64,000 bases of DNA from Trichoplusia ni (lineage: Eukaryota > Arthropoda > Insecta > Lepidoptera > Noctuidae). Of the stretch, positions 48,775-61,400 are shown piece by piece. The stretch's first letter is position 1. Each line of letters begins with the position of its first letter. Both the position numbers and the translations under genes were made by a program. The stretch covers positions 9,052,001 to 9,116,000 of the forward strand of contig NC_039493.1 in assembly GCF_003590095.1 (NCBI RefSeq). Reading direction: 5' to 3'. The notes under the pieces are model-generated. The model did not search any database. It saw nothing but the letters and a program-made list of their open reading frames with translations, and was not told where the DNA came from.

Positions 48775-51700
48775 GACGATGAAGACGATTTCTGCGGGTT
48801 TTTGGAGCAAAAACCTGGCTATTCTACCGCCGCCGTTCATGTTGCTCAAGAACCAGAGAAGCAGGGGGGTGCAGTGGTACCACCAATTACAATGTCAAGC
48901 ACATTTAAGTTTAAATCACTCACTGAACCCTTTAACGTAAGTTTATGTCTAAACAATTAGTAAGTTTATAGATTTATTATTCGCTTAATTAAATTGTATT
49001 TTTTTAGACTTATATTTATGGGAGATTGGGGAATCCTGTAAGGAACACCCTGGAAGAAGTCCTAGCAGCTTTGGAGGGTGGAAAAATCGGTTTTACTTTT
49101 GCTTCTGGTATGGGAGCGATTTCCGCCGTTTCGTTATTGCTTGGTAAAGGTGATCACCTTATTACAAGCGAAGATGTCTACGGCGGAACGTATACTTTAT
49201 TCAGGTATTGTAATGTTTGCAAACAAAAGTCTGTAGTACAATAAACATCTATATTCTCCTTTAGTAACCTTAGTTAGTTGGACCTTAGTTTAGGTACATT
49301 CCTAACCTATCCTATTTTGTTTTTTCCTCGTTTCTGGAAAAGTAGTTTGTAGATACCGATGTTTCTAAAAAGAAAAATCATAGAAGCTTGTAAAAAATGG
49401 GGGTTATCTACCATTGTTTTTAGGTAATTTTGTAGGGTGAAGTTTATTATTAATTATACACATTGAGGTGTATTTACAGTGAATTCACACCAAAACTGGG
49501 AGTCGAAGTGTCGATGGTAGATGTCTCTGAACCTGGTGTCTTAGAAAAAACACTTAAAAAAAATACGAAGGTAAGTTATTAAGTGGTTGTAATAAGTAGT
49601 TGGGTACGTTGTAGATTAATCGAATCGAATACCCGCCGCTAATGGTAAATGGCGAGAAAAGAAACCCAAGAAAAAAAGAGTACCTTTAAGTCCCCAGTAT
49701 TTATTTTTCAATTTTAGATGGTCTACTTCGAAACTCCAACTAACCCTTCTATTAAAGTTATTGATATTGAAGAAACAGTGAAAAAGGTGAAAAAATTTGA
49801 TAACAAAATAATGGTTGTTGTTGATAACACGTTCCTTGGATCATATTTACAACGACCACTGGATTTCGGTGCCGATATTGTATTATACTCTTTATCGAAG
49901 TTCATGAATGGCAACAGCGACGTCATATTGGGCGGAGTAATAGTCAACGACCCTGCTATAGGTGACAGGCTACGATTCATACAAAGAAGTAAGTACCATA
50001 CCAACTTGTTTGCATACTTAGTCATCATATTTTATTTCAAACTAGCTGTTGCCCGACTCCGTCCGCCTTAAAACCTTTCGCAGACCTGAAAATTGCTTGA
50101 CCTGCTGACCTTGCTTTAAAATAAATTAGCCAAGTTGGTCCATCCATTTTTGAGTTATGCGCCTATACTAACATTATTTTATTTAGGTATTTACCTAGCT
50201 GCTCAAGCGATTTTCCAATCCACGTGATGGACTGTCGAGTCAGCCTAGTCGTTATAATTATTTATGGTGTAATTGATAACCATAAAAAAAACTAGTGAAA
50301 TTGTTAATTTATTGGATATTACTTTTTTAGTCGTGGGAATAATTCCGTCGCCTTTCGATTGTTACCTGGTCAACAGAAGTTTGAAAACATTAGCAATTCG
50401 TATGGAACGCCATAAAATGACCACATTAGCAATAGCAAGATGGTTGGAATGTCATCCTAATATTAAAGAAGTCATGCATCCAGGTTAGCTAATTTCAGTA
50501 ACATTTAGCCTTACATGCCTGTATACACGTAAAGAACAGAAAGAGCATTTTTTTTTTCTTTAAAAAAATACGTCACTCGCATTAAGGATTCTTGTGTCGC
50601 GGGGGGTTGCACAAACATTCAAGTCACATACACAGAGACACCCAAACTCAGAACAAGCATTGGTGGATCACACAAATTCTTGTCCTACGCAGGGATCGAA
50701 CCAGAGACTAAACTAATAAACCAAACAATTTACCTAAACCTCACTGTTAAGAAATTCTAAAATTGTACTCTTATTTTAGGTCTAAAATCTCACAAGCAGC
50801 GTAATATCGCGAAAAAGCAGTCAACTGGACACTCCGGAGTATTTAGTTTTAGACACTGTGGAGACGTAAAAGTTTCAGAAAAACTGTGTACTTCATTAAA
50901 AATCTTCACTCTCGCTGTGAGCTTAGGGGGACATGAAAGTCTAGTGCAAATACCGTAAGTATTCTACATGAAGTTTGTCTGACGTTACGGAATAAATTAA
51001 ATGTACCTAAATTTGGTATAATGGGAAATTCTTGGAAGGCGCTTGGCCTTTATGGGAGCTTATGAGAAGAATCATTCCGAACCATCTTAACTAAAGAAAA
51101 CGTCGTAAAATCCTTTTTTTACGACGTTTTCTTCTTCGCCCATAGAAGAGATTGAAGTGGCCATAGGGGACGTAGAAGTGTAAACTGCCAAATTGAAATA
51201 AAACTGGGGTGGTGGCAAAAGCACCGCATTAAGATTCATTATCGGCCGTGGGCCGAAATAACAACTTAGTGGATTACTAGAGCCTAAAATGAGACTTCCA
51301 AGGCATCAGTGTGTAGTGGCCTAAGACAGAACGCCTGGGCCCTAATTCTGCTATTTACAACGGCCGATGTACTAATGAAATTTGACTTAGGCCCGATTTT
51401 TCAATCGTCAGATAACTTTTATCTGAGAAATAAATATGGCCGTTTGACATATTTTCTATACAAAAGCTGTCAAAACGTCAAATATATTCATCGAATAAGA
51501 ATTAACTGGCGATTGAAAAATCGGCCCTTAAAATGACAATTTTCGTGTTCTCTTAAACATTTTTCTACACGATAATTGGAAATTCAGTGCGGGACGGTAT
51601 ACTTAAAGTCAATACAATTAACTTCCAATTATTGTATTGGCAAAATGCTTAAGGGTATAGGAATAATTTCAAATTTAATCCAATTGCCATTCATTCATCG

Positions 51701-52048
51701 GCCATTGTAAAATAGCAGAATCGGGGCCTTGAGCCTTGTTCAGCAGTGGAATATGAAATCGGTGATCAATAAAAAACTTGACGACCAATATGGTGTTTAT
51801 CATAAACACATTTGGATCATTCGTGTTTTGTTTCATCTTTTTGCTTAGTCAAAATCAAATAAGCGTCTAATAATGTATCTTTTGTATCTTCTTATAGAAG
51901 CCAAATGACTCATAAACTTGTACCCGATGACGTGAAAAAGCGTCTTGGTATCACAGACGAGGTGATAAGGGTTTCAGTTGGACTAGAAGATTGTGAAGAC
52001 CTAATAGAAGATCTGGATCAGGGGTTAAAAATAGCGTTTGGTAAATAA
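48775..52048 (+). CDS. Cystathionine gamma-lyase-family PLP enzyme, copy B (methionine-gamma-lyase-like active site)
   Basis: Tandem sister of copy A. Exons: 48775-48936, 49008-49204, 49480-49570, 49718-49988, 50331-50483, 50780-50954 and 51898-52048 (TAA). Phases fit; 399 aa from the first visible exon. As in copy A, the exon follows a TTTACTAG acceptor and starts without ATG (DDEDDFCGFLEQ), so a first exon is missing from the model. The Schiff-base lysine is in YSLSKFMNGNSDV. Specificity positions: TYIYGR (E59 to I), YGGTYT (R119 to T) and LAVSLGG (E339 to V), the same as A. It differs from A in the acidic N-terminal codons, exon 4 and the tail (LDQGLKIAFGK). A 104-bp stretch of its first visible exon is identical to A. 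No disruptions seen, so it should be functional. Confidence 0.85.
50040..50175 (+). repeat. LINE 3'-end-like remnant in copy B intron
   Basis: Begins 'aaactagctgttgcccgact' and continues with 'catttttgagttatgcgcct' before 'actaacattattttatt'. This is the same general 3'-end type as 45725-45965, more decayed. Confidence 0.5.
50560..50735 (-). repeat. tRNA-derived SINE, partial
   Basis: Minus strand: B-box-like GGTTCGATCCCTGCGTAGG, then ACAAGAATTTGTGTGATCC and 'tgttctgagtttgggtgtct', the same body as the copies at 55170-55405 and 2100-2185. The A-box half is poorly kept. In a copy B intron. Confidence 0.6.
51338..51728. mobile_element. MITE (family of 22701-22970), interrupted by a second MITE
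   Basis: Left end CCTAATTCTGCTATTTACAACGG; right end CCATTGTAAAATAGCAGAATCGGGG, its inverse. The interior is split at 51390-51527 by another element. In the last intron of gamma-lyase B. Confidence 0.65.
51390..51527. mobile_element. PIF/Harbinger-like MITE nested in the previous element
   Basis: 138 bases with TIRs GGCCCGATTTTTCAATCG and the inverse CGATTGAAAAATCGGCCC. It is flanked by TTA at 51387-51389 and again at 51528-51530, the 3-bp target duplication typical of PIF/Harbinger elements. Non-coding. Confidence 0.78.
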
Positions 52049-54574
52049 CAGCTTTTTTGTTTGTATTGGTTATATTATTGTAGACTTTTATACTATTATT
52101 GTATTTTTGCATTATATAGAAAACAACAATGATAAATTATATACATTCATCATTGATGATTTTGTGTCTTATTTATGTCGTATAGGTAAGAAACCTTCTA
52201 TTTCGTTTTTTCCTTTTCCCTCTTGTAGTTAATATTTTCGACTATACCTATTGATTACAATGCATAGTGGCATGGAAGTTTCTGTTTCTTACAGGACTGT
52301 CGACCAAAACATTTGATTTACCTTGATACCTACCTCCACGCGTTCTATGCAAAAGGAATCTGACAGACAGATGGATAGACTTCCTTTTATTTAACCTATT
52401 TGCGAGTCCGACATGCACTTCACCGGATTTTCTTCCGTCACGACCGTCCTTTATTTTGCTTAAGTAGTTGTGTCGTCGGAGCTTTAACGCTAGTCTGCTT
52501 GGAGGCATAGAGAACGCGAAGTGCGTAAGCCATATAATTTATTTAAAGTGTTTTATGTACACAAATAATCTGCTTATTACCAAAACCAAAAAAAAAGCTT
52601 TTACGTACGCAAACTATAATACCTATACCTATTACAAAGTCAATCAAGAGGTTAAGGGCGAGAGAGATGTGTGTCGTATCTGAACAAAAACATCCTATAA
52701 ACATATTATAAACGCGAAACGTTTGTCCGGATGTTTATCCAAATGTCACTACACGCATTTTGATGAAATTTAGCACAGTGATATATAAAATTATAAGCTT
52801 TAATTTATGCAGCAATAAAATTATAATCGACATCTATGAGGGCGAAGCTGCGGTGTGATTAGTAATAAAGAAACCCTTGAGTACCTATTATTTTCTTATA
52901 ATATATTTAATAGGACACACTTGACTAAAAAAATTGTTAATTTTCTAATATATCAAGTTAAAGTTACAAAGTTAATTTTAAAAAGGTCTCATTGTCCATC
53001 ACCAATAAGTTAAAACTTCATCGTAGAAAAAAAACAAGCTGTTAGGGAAAAAATATTTTAACAATACATTTCAATGCAAAATGTATTGTTTATATTTATT
53101 TACAACTACACCCAACTACCATCACAGAAGTTAATTTCCAATGTGTAGATAAACAAAAAAAAATTCAACTTTAAGTAATCAGGCTGCCCGGGCATCAGGT
53201 GAGCATTGAACAATGTCCATCAGTTATATTATATTTATGTATAATGCTGTTTCCCTATGAAGATGTTGAAAATCACATCAAAAAGAGCAAATCAATGTAT
53301 CAGCTACCTTGCTCTAACATATTTGTGTTTGGAATACTGACAAATTTCATGAATGCTTTCCTATATGCCATAATTGTTTTTCCCAAATGACATAAGTCCC
53401 TAGTCTTAATAACAATTTATGTGTCATATTTCAAAAGTTATCCTTGAAATTTAAATAATTTACCTTAACCTGTATGGGGAAATATGATTTTTTGATGTCT
53501 CACACAAACAGAGAATTAGGCCTTCCCCACATACAGACCATACGGGGTTAGGAATAAGGTTTCTTCACAAGTTGCCAAAAAGCACACAAATTTAAAATAA
53601 AAAAAAATACTATGATCAGATTCCGATTAGGCTCTCATTTCTGGTTTTTGTTTATTAACATTAAGCCTCTAATTGTAAGATATTGAATAACCATGAACTT
53701 CAATTACTTTGTCCTTAGTTTCCTATTGATTTTTTTTATGTACCTATGAAATGGGTTTTTATCATAGTCATGCTGCAATTTGCACTATTCAACATATACG
53801 TGGAATTTTTGATAATCATGGTATCACTGCCATGACATCATCGAAATATTTATAGAAATGATTTACACCGCTTTTTTACGAAATAATTGTTTCCAGCTGA
53901 CAGGTTAGGCAGTTTTAATATTGGCTATTTTTTTAGTTATTAAAATGTTGCTTTGCTATGTTACAATATATTGTAATTCACGAATTAAGTAAACAATACG
54001 GTGAAACTGTCCGCCGCTGCGCTGCTAACATGGGGGTGACAGTACAGTACTTTGAGGACAAGAAAACAAAATGTATGGAAAGTGATGCCATCTATGCCAC
54101 AGGGCAAGTCAACTAAGGCATAATATTCCCTTAAATATTACTAGATGCCGCTACAGTAACTGCTTTCTTCAAAATGTTATTCTTTTAATAATTTAATAAA
54201 TATTATTTAATAAAAAGTAAACTAAAAAAAATTAAAAAAAAACTGAATCGCCTTTTCGGTCTTCAATTAATCTTATACGCAATTTTTATTTTGCTAATGA
54301 CATGACAGCACTGATATGTTTTGAAAACTTTTCACTCAACGTTCGTTTCTTGTGCCGTGAGTTTACCAAGTTTTATTTTCGACTTATTTGCCTATTATTG
54401 ACCATCGCGTGTTTTCTGGACCTCGAAACTGCTTCCTACGTATTTACTTGGCTTCTCGTGAACGGATACCGACGAATATATTTATTTCTCTTGACCCTGG
54501 CATCGTTTAATGGACTACGACGTGTGTTTACATTACTTGATTTAAAAATTTGGCTGCGTTTTTTACGGATTACG
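52049..54574. other. Interval between gamma-lyase B and the THAP remnant
   Basis: The first 100 bases resemble the copy A 3' flank (TATTATTGTAG, ATTATTGTATTTTTGCATTATA), showing that the duplication included the 3' end. 52685-52870 looks like a LINE tail (AAACGTTTGTCCGGATG, ATTTTGATGAAATTTAGCAC). The frame at 54302-54574 is hydrophobic and has no family match; it is read-through upstream of the THAP exon. Otherwise I see nothing. Confidence 0.45.
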
Positions 54575-56570
54575 ATGGCGAGATTACCGAAATACTCTCG
54601 CACTCATTGCTATTTTGGATGTGAAGAAGGAGGTAAGATGATTATTGATGATAGAATAAGTGATCTTATTGTAGGAACGATCCGATCGAAGTTTGTACTA
54701 TTATATATCACTATATTTTTAAAACATAAATTTCACAACCTGCAATTAACTCATTCTTTCTAATTTCAGGTACATTACATCATTTTCCTAAGCCAGACTG
54801 TTATAATGAAAGGTTTGAGATCTGGAAACAAGTTTTAGACGATGATATTATAATGAAAGGAGATACATACATCTACAACCAAATAAGACTATAAACATTT
54901 TGAGAAATACTACATAGGTAAAGGAACGGTATTAACGAGAAATGCAGTGCCAACCTTTTACACCAGCCTTATCCCATCAGGTAAATAAATATATTTGCAT
55001 ATTATAACATCCAATTTACATGTAAACAAATATGCAATTAACATTTTGGCAGATGTCTATTAAATGTATGAAATAACTGTGAAATCTGTCCCTAAGATGA
55101 ACCACAGACCAACAAGTGCTGTTTCAATTTTATTTTCTGTCACCTAATCATCGCAAATGAAGTGCATTAACTGTCCTGTTGGTCTAGTGGCTAGTGTCTT
55201 TTAGTGCTATGCCAGAGGTTTTTGGTTTGATTCCCAATCAGGAGAAATATTTGTGTGATGAGCATCATCATTTTGTTCTGTGTCTGGGTATAAATTATTT
55301 CTATATTTAGAAAGTATGTTTATCAGCTGTCTAGTATCCATAACACAAGTTCTGCTTAGCTTGGGACGAGACAACATTGTTTGATAGTTGTGAAATGTTA
55401 TAATTATGTTAAAATACTTCTAAGTAGTCTTTTGTAGAATTGCACAATTATATTAATAGGTTTTAAAGTATGTGCTTAGTCTTTTCTAACAAGATTATTG
55501 CTACTTTCTAGATACCACCAGCTCATCTGCAGTTGCAGAAGTATCAGTTGAACCAGTCGCTTCAGTTTCAATGTTGGAAGATAAGGAAAAGGACAGGGAG
55601 CAAACATTTGTAGAAGGTATGTTGCAACTCATAATGAAAATCAGTTAAATGTTTTGATTATAAGTATTTTTTATCCATATAAATCATACATATATACTTT
55701 TTCTTGTGAATACATATATATATATTTTGAAATTGATTATATATATATTTTGCATAGGAACATAAATAACCACAAACATTAATGATGTATAATTATATAT
55801 ATTTTTTTGTTTCAGAATGCAACATATTACTAGCTGAGTGTGAAGAAACTGTAGATTTATTGCTGATTTTTGATAAATTATTTGATTCATTTAATGGCCA
55901 CTCACACCGTGATACAGCAAAAATACTCAAGGGATGTCTTAAAAACAAATCACCACATTTCCCGTTCCGGGCAGAAATTAAACCTGTTTTTAAATCAAGA
56001 GGAATTTGAAAAAATTGTAAAAAGTCAAGATGGGTCTCAAACAGTTAAATATGATGATTTATAAAATCTGATGATTTAGATTCTGATTTTGCAGTTGATT
56101 CCTTAATTTCAACAATGAGTCAAATTATTTTTAGTAATTTGATTTTGCATTCGGAAGCGAAGAAATATGTACCCTGGATATATAATAAAAAAAACTAAAT
56201 CTAATATATTTAAAAATTGTAATTGTATTGTTGATTTACTTCAACAAGAAATTGAACCTAATGCATTTAATTGATGCATGATTGATTATACAAAAAAATC
56301 ACATGTGATTCATTTATTAAATTACTTAATGAAATATATTTTATGATTGAGACTTCGCCCGAAATAATAAACTTAAAAAAATAATAATTGTGTTTTTTAT
56401 AAATTGCAGATGTGATTTTTCAATTATTCAATGCGATGAACATAAATTGATTTTAACTAATTATATAATTAATTTGTTCATCAACTTAATTGTAAATAGT
56501 TGGTGTACGGGTGTAAATAGAATTTTAACAGGAAAAATTGCTGATTTTGATAATAACGATACTTAAATTA
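54575..56570 (+). pseudogene. Decayed THAP-domain gene, P-element-transposase-like
   Basis: Exon-like pieces 54575-54632, 54770-54980, 55512-55616 and 55816 onward share consistent splice phases. The first two encode the THAP zinc finger: MARLPKYSRTHCYFGC, HHFPKPD, W of FEIWKQ, then after a break KHFEKYYIGKG and TRNAVPTFY (THAP consensus C-x-C, HxFP, W, C-x2-H, AVPT). The frame breaks at TAA 54892-54894, exactly where the third zinc Cys belongs, and resumes one frame over. Piece four (TVDLLLIFDKLFDSFNGHSH, CLKNKSPHFPF) resembles the middle of P-element/THAP9 transposases. It breaks again at TGA 56007-56009 while the neighbouring frame continues (QEEFEKIVKSQDG). A later block near 56400-56540 has CDEHKLILTNYIINL. 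At least two frameshifts, so non-functional. Confidence 0.68.
55170..55405 (+). repeat. tRNA-derived SINE, near full length
   Basis: A-box-like GTTGGTCTAGTGGCTAGTG and B-box-like GGTTTGATTCCCAATC, then 'aaatatttgtgtgatgagca', GTTCTGTGTCTGGGTATAAAT, 'ttatcagctgtctagtatcc' and 'cacaagttctgcttagcttg'. This is the reference copy for the other SINE pieces in the window. It lies inside the THAP remnant. Confidence 0.8.
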
Positions 56571-57750
56571 CAAGCATACAATTTCTATAAAATTCATAAA
56601 AAAAGGAAATAATGTGAATGATATTTAAAACCTTATTGTTAATTAAATGATTTGATTGATTTAAATCATGTGATTTTTGATGGGTGGCCATTTCCAACCA
56701 TCTACTTTATTTACATCGATAAATAAAATAGAAGGTTCTCAATTATACCCTAAAAATTTAAAAATGGTTTCTATTAATGTGAATTAATTGGTGATTGTAA
56801 TATACCATAAGTGTATTATGAATGTTAGCCAATGAAATTAAACCATATTACGATTTTATTAGAGAATAATTTTTCTACAGAAAATCATATTACTTAGTAA
56901 ATTATAATAGTAAAAATGTGTCAAAGTAAAAGTGGTTTAATTTCAATACGTTGTAGACGTTAATTAATAAATTGTATAAATTATCCGTATTTATAAATAA
57001 AGAAAAATCTTTATATTTTTGTTGTATTCTTTTTTCTCTTTAGTACATTTTATACACGGCAAAAATGCTGTACTATGCGTAACTACCTATAGCAACCTAT
57101 AGATATTATGTAGATGAGTGCATACATACATATAGCTATAGATCGCTTCACAGACGCTAGCGCCATCTAGTTTACAGGGCAAGTAGTGAAAAAAAGAACT
57201 GATCTGTCAGTGTCTCATCTATACCAGTATTATATGTATTATCTATGGCTGCTAATATGCTGCTGTCAGTTGTCACCTTGTCAGGTGTTGTCATTGATAT
57301 TCGATGGTTGATGAAGATTTGTACAGATTATGTAGGAAACACGTGATTTATTTTCCCATTATGCCATTAGTTTTAATAAATTGGAATAATTTTTTAATCG
57401 CAAAAAATTAAATCAATAAATGTAAGCAATAACACTGCACGTCATAATTTAACTCAAATTTGTAATTATCATGCTTAATTAAGTTAGTAACATTTATCTA
57501 TAACGTACGTGAAATGAATCTACATTAAAATATATAGTAAATTACAACAATATATTATATTAAAATTGTAATTAATTAATCCTAAACAAACGTCAAAATA
57601 GTTACCAGACGAGCATTGTCAACTCATTAGCTATTTAGCTCTATTCTATAGGTTAGGCTTGATACACACGTAGGTATGGCGTTAAGTTTGACTACGAGTT
57701 CATTTATGTATCAAATTGAACTCGTAAAACTTGTGTAAGAGCCCTAAATT
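56571..57750. other. Interval between the THAP remnant and the gamma-lyase C promoter
   Basis: Very AT-rich, no exon. A short direct similarity ('gccatcta...acagggcaagt') links 57168-57190 with 54086-54108 on either side of the THAP remnant. It could be an insertion footprint, but it is too short to be sure. Confidence 0.4.
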
Positions 57751-57757
57751 GCTTCCA

Positions 57758-57830
57758 CCAATATGATTGGACTTCGTGCCGATTGGTATAAATATTGTAG
57801 AATATAAAGACGTTCTGACAGCCAGTGCGG
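57758..57830 (+). promoter_or_regulatory. Core promoter, gamma-lyase C
   Basis: CCAATATGATTGG (two inverted CCAAT boxes, 57758-57770), GATTGG again at 57781, TATAAATA at 57787-57794, and an initiator-like CAGT at 57823-57826 about 37 bases downstream. A non-coding first exon would run from about 57824 to 57926 (donor GTAAGT at 57927) and splice to 58430, just before the ATG. Confidence 0.6.
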
Positions 57831-58429
57831 ACCATTTGCTATTGTAATACTTGTCAGGCCGGTAGTGCATTAGACAGGTTAGATAAGAATATAGCGGCAA
57901 TTGCAATTTTGTAATCGGAAATCAAAGTAAGTATTAATTTTGTGTTATGAATTAATAAACTTGAATTTATTTTTGGATGCAGTGATATTAGTGTAAAAGT
58001 GATGCCATACGTGCAAATTTTTCACCATACTCATTAACCTTGAATTTTAGCGTGCAATTTTTGTAGAATTATTTTTAGAAGATTGTCTTCGTAGTTAAAA
58101 ATAAAAAATGTGATTTTTCTTTTATGTGATCGACGTAATTATAATATAAAACACATTCTTATATGATTCTTGGACGTTTCTTCTTTGAATAGAATGAATA
58201 AATAGAATTCTATGATTTCTTCGAAATAGAGAAAGTTTCATTTATTTATTTTCTTACGAGGTGCGACTCATTATTGTGTAGATCATATCGATTTCCTTTT
58301 TTTATTAAGCCCATAATTTTAATGGCCTTATGAATATAATAATATAACTTGGTGGCATTTTGGCATATTTTACCATCTATTATGGTTCAAGTTGGAAATG
58401 GCAGTACTTAATTGTTTTAACAATACTAG

Positions 58430-61400
58430 ATGGAGGACTCAGGATTTTTAAAGCCAACTCCTGGATTTGCAACTGCTGCTATTCACGTCGGTCAAGACCC
58501 AAGTAAGTGGAACAGCAGTGCTGTCGTGCCACCCATAGTAACAGCCACAACATACAAGCAACCAGCACCCGCGGAGCACACGGTAAGAATCTATTTATTA
58601 ATATTTATTCTTAATTTTGTGTATATTATATCTAAGTGAAATTTCAATCGTAACTTCTTATAATTTATTTTAAAGGGTTTCGAATATGGAAGATCTGGAA
58701 ATCCTACTAGGAATACATTAGAAGAGTGCATGGCTGCACTAGACGCTGGTAAACATGGTTTCGCGTTCGCTTCTGGTCTCGGAGCTACCACCACTATTCT
58801 TAGTTTGCTCAGCCGTGGCGATCATATTATTTCAATGGACGACGTCTATGGCGGCACTAACCGTCTCTTAAGGTGAGACTCGTTCCTTACTAAAAATGAG
58901 TGGTCAGTGAATACTAGCTTTCAATAGAATATATTAATGTCAGCCAATAAATTTTATTACAGAGAAGTCACAACCAGGATGGGAATTGAAGTAACCTTTG
59001 TAGACTTTACAGTTCTGGAAAATGTAGAAAAAGAAATTAAAGCTAATACTAAGGTAGATTTTACACCTATTCATATTTCTAAATAAACTTATAGTTTTGA
59101 TATTGTATCGATAATATCGTTAATGAGTTAATTTTAAACGTATTTATCTTAATAATGTAAAAATCTTTATCAATTGACGAATGCGCACGTACTGTTCTGA
59201 AGTGACGAAAAATCATAATATTATTACATTCGCTGTTTATGAATACGTAACGTATTTAAACCACAACAATCTTTATCACAAGTGTTTTATTTCAAAGTAT
59301 ATTTTATTGCTATTAATTCGTGGAAATAATGATAGTACTAAGTCCATAAATGATAAAATGTTTAGCATTGTGCATATTTGGCGCAAATTTTTGGACATGC
59401 GAATTATGTATGATATTGACATGTGAGATTATAGGAGAACGTTTTATATGAAGGATATATACCTATTATTATATTTTAGATGTGCTGGATAGAGACCCCT
59501 ACAAACCCTAATCTTAAAGTCGTGGATATTGCTGCGACGGTGAAGTTAACTAAAGGCCGCGGCGATATAATCGTTGTGGTTGACAACACATTCCTTACAT
59601 CATACTTACAAAGACCTCTGGATTTTGGTGCCGATATCGTCGTGTACTCGTTGACAAAATACATGAATGGACACTCTGACGTTATTATGGGAGGAGCGGT
59701 CGTCAACGATGACGCTCTAGCGGCCAGACTTAGATTTTTACAAAATGGTAAGCCCACTTTTTATAGTTATTTTATAAATATAGTTATTTTTATTATAATT
59801 ATCTCATTTCGTAGATACTACTACTTCATTATGCTTACGTCAGAGATAAGATAAAATTCGGTTCTATTGTAGTATGTACATACGTTAAAAATACCTACCT
59901 CAATAGAATCACGATAAGGTGTTTGAACTATGGCCTAAGTTTTGTTTGAAGATTGCAAAAATATCTTGATATTATTTTTTGCCAGTAACTCTGAGTAGTG
60001 CTGTAATATTTTAGTCCTCGCAGTATTCTAGTTTTCGTTGTGAGTCATGTCAGGTAACACCGACGTCTAAACCGCAAGTCATTCTACACTACACTAAACT
60101 GATAATTACGACTAGGCATACGTCATCGATAGCTATTATTTCCCCAAGCCACGATGAATATGGTGTTTCCTCGCTAATTAAATTTCACAACCGTCAATTG
60201 TTATTACATATAGCGTGTCAAAACTGACATGTGCCAAACGCTTTTGGGCATAAAAATAAACAACTTTGGCCAAAAGTAATACTATAATTCGATTTTTAAA
60301 ATCCGAGGAAATGGAAGAAAACATCGAACTTATCTAGTACCTACCTACTTGTTTGTTTATACTTATTGCATGTTTATTGCAATTGCAAGTTTTATGACCC
60401 TAAAACCCGGTGTCTACTTATCGTATAATCCGATGACAAAACGCACAAAACAAATTGCTTCATTAAGATTTATCTTTTGCCGACAAAAAACCTTTACGTA
60501 GCAAAAAAAATACAAGTCTGTCTAGCCTTAGTACTTGAAAGGTTGTCTGCTAAGGTTTATCACTATTAAACATAACACCTCCATGGTACCTTTTACTGTT
60601 TGTTATTAATTAACAATTCTTACGGTATGCAATAAATAATATTCTGCTCTATTCTGAAGGACCTATTTATGCAAAATGTTTTTTGCATATTATAATTGAC
60701 ATTTGAACAGCTGTTCTTTTAATCATTACGCTGAATGTAAAATTGAAAAATTGCAGCTTATGCATTTTACCCAATAACATGAATTTAATAGGTAACTGTA
60801 GGTGCGACCTCAGGTCATTCTTTTTAACAAACCCGTTGTACAAATCTGAATATAATATCCACATAATATATTTATTCAATCTTAATTACATTTTAAATTT
60901 TAATGATAGTCAAACAACAAAGACTCCTTTGATTGACGTATAACTCATTATTTATTTCGAAGATCATAGCGTTCGTTGTTAGAATGAGCGATAAAGATAA
61001 GATCTCATGTTATGTCAAGTATATATTTTTAACTTGCATACATATGTTTTCCAGCCATGGGAGTTGTGCCATCGCCGTTCGATTGCTACTTAGTAAATAG
61101 AAGTTTGAAGACATTAGCTTTACGCATGGAACGTCACAAGACATCTGCCTTGGCGATAGCTAATTGGTTAGAAAAACACCCGAAAGTTGTAGAAGTAAAA
61201 CATCCAGGTAATTTACATGAGATATCTTCTCATTTCTTATAAAAAGTTTCGGATAAATACATACATTTTGATTTATTTTGCTATATTTTTTCTAAATGTG
61301 TCGTCAATTTTAAGGTCTTCCCAGCCACAAACAAATTGAGCTTTCCAAGAGACAGACGAAAGGTCACTCGGGTGTGTTCAGTTTCATACATTCCGGAGGT

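Noticed and set aside
44145..52048. Horizontal transfer of bacterial methionine gamma-lyase genes
   Set aside because: Copies A and B share every intron position and phase with canonical animal copy C, and their codon use looks local. Duplication and divergence explain the likeness to bacterial enzymes better.
54302..54574. Hydrophobic membrane protein upstream of the THAP exon
   Set aside because: Composition only; no family motif, and the frame simply runs into the THAP-like ATG at 54575.
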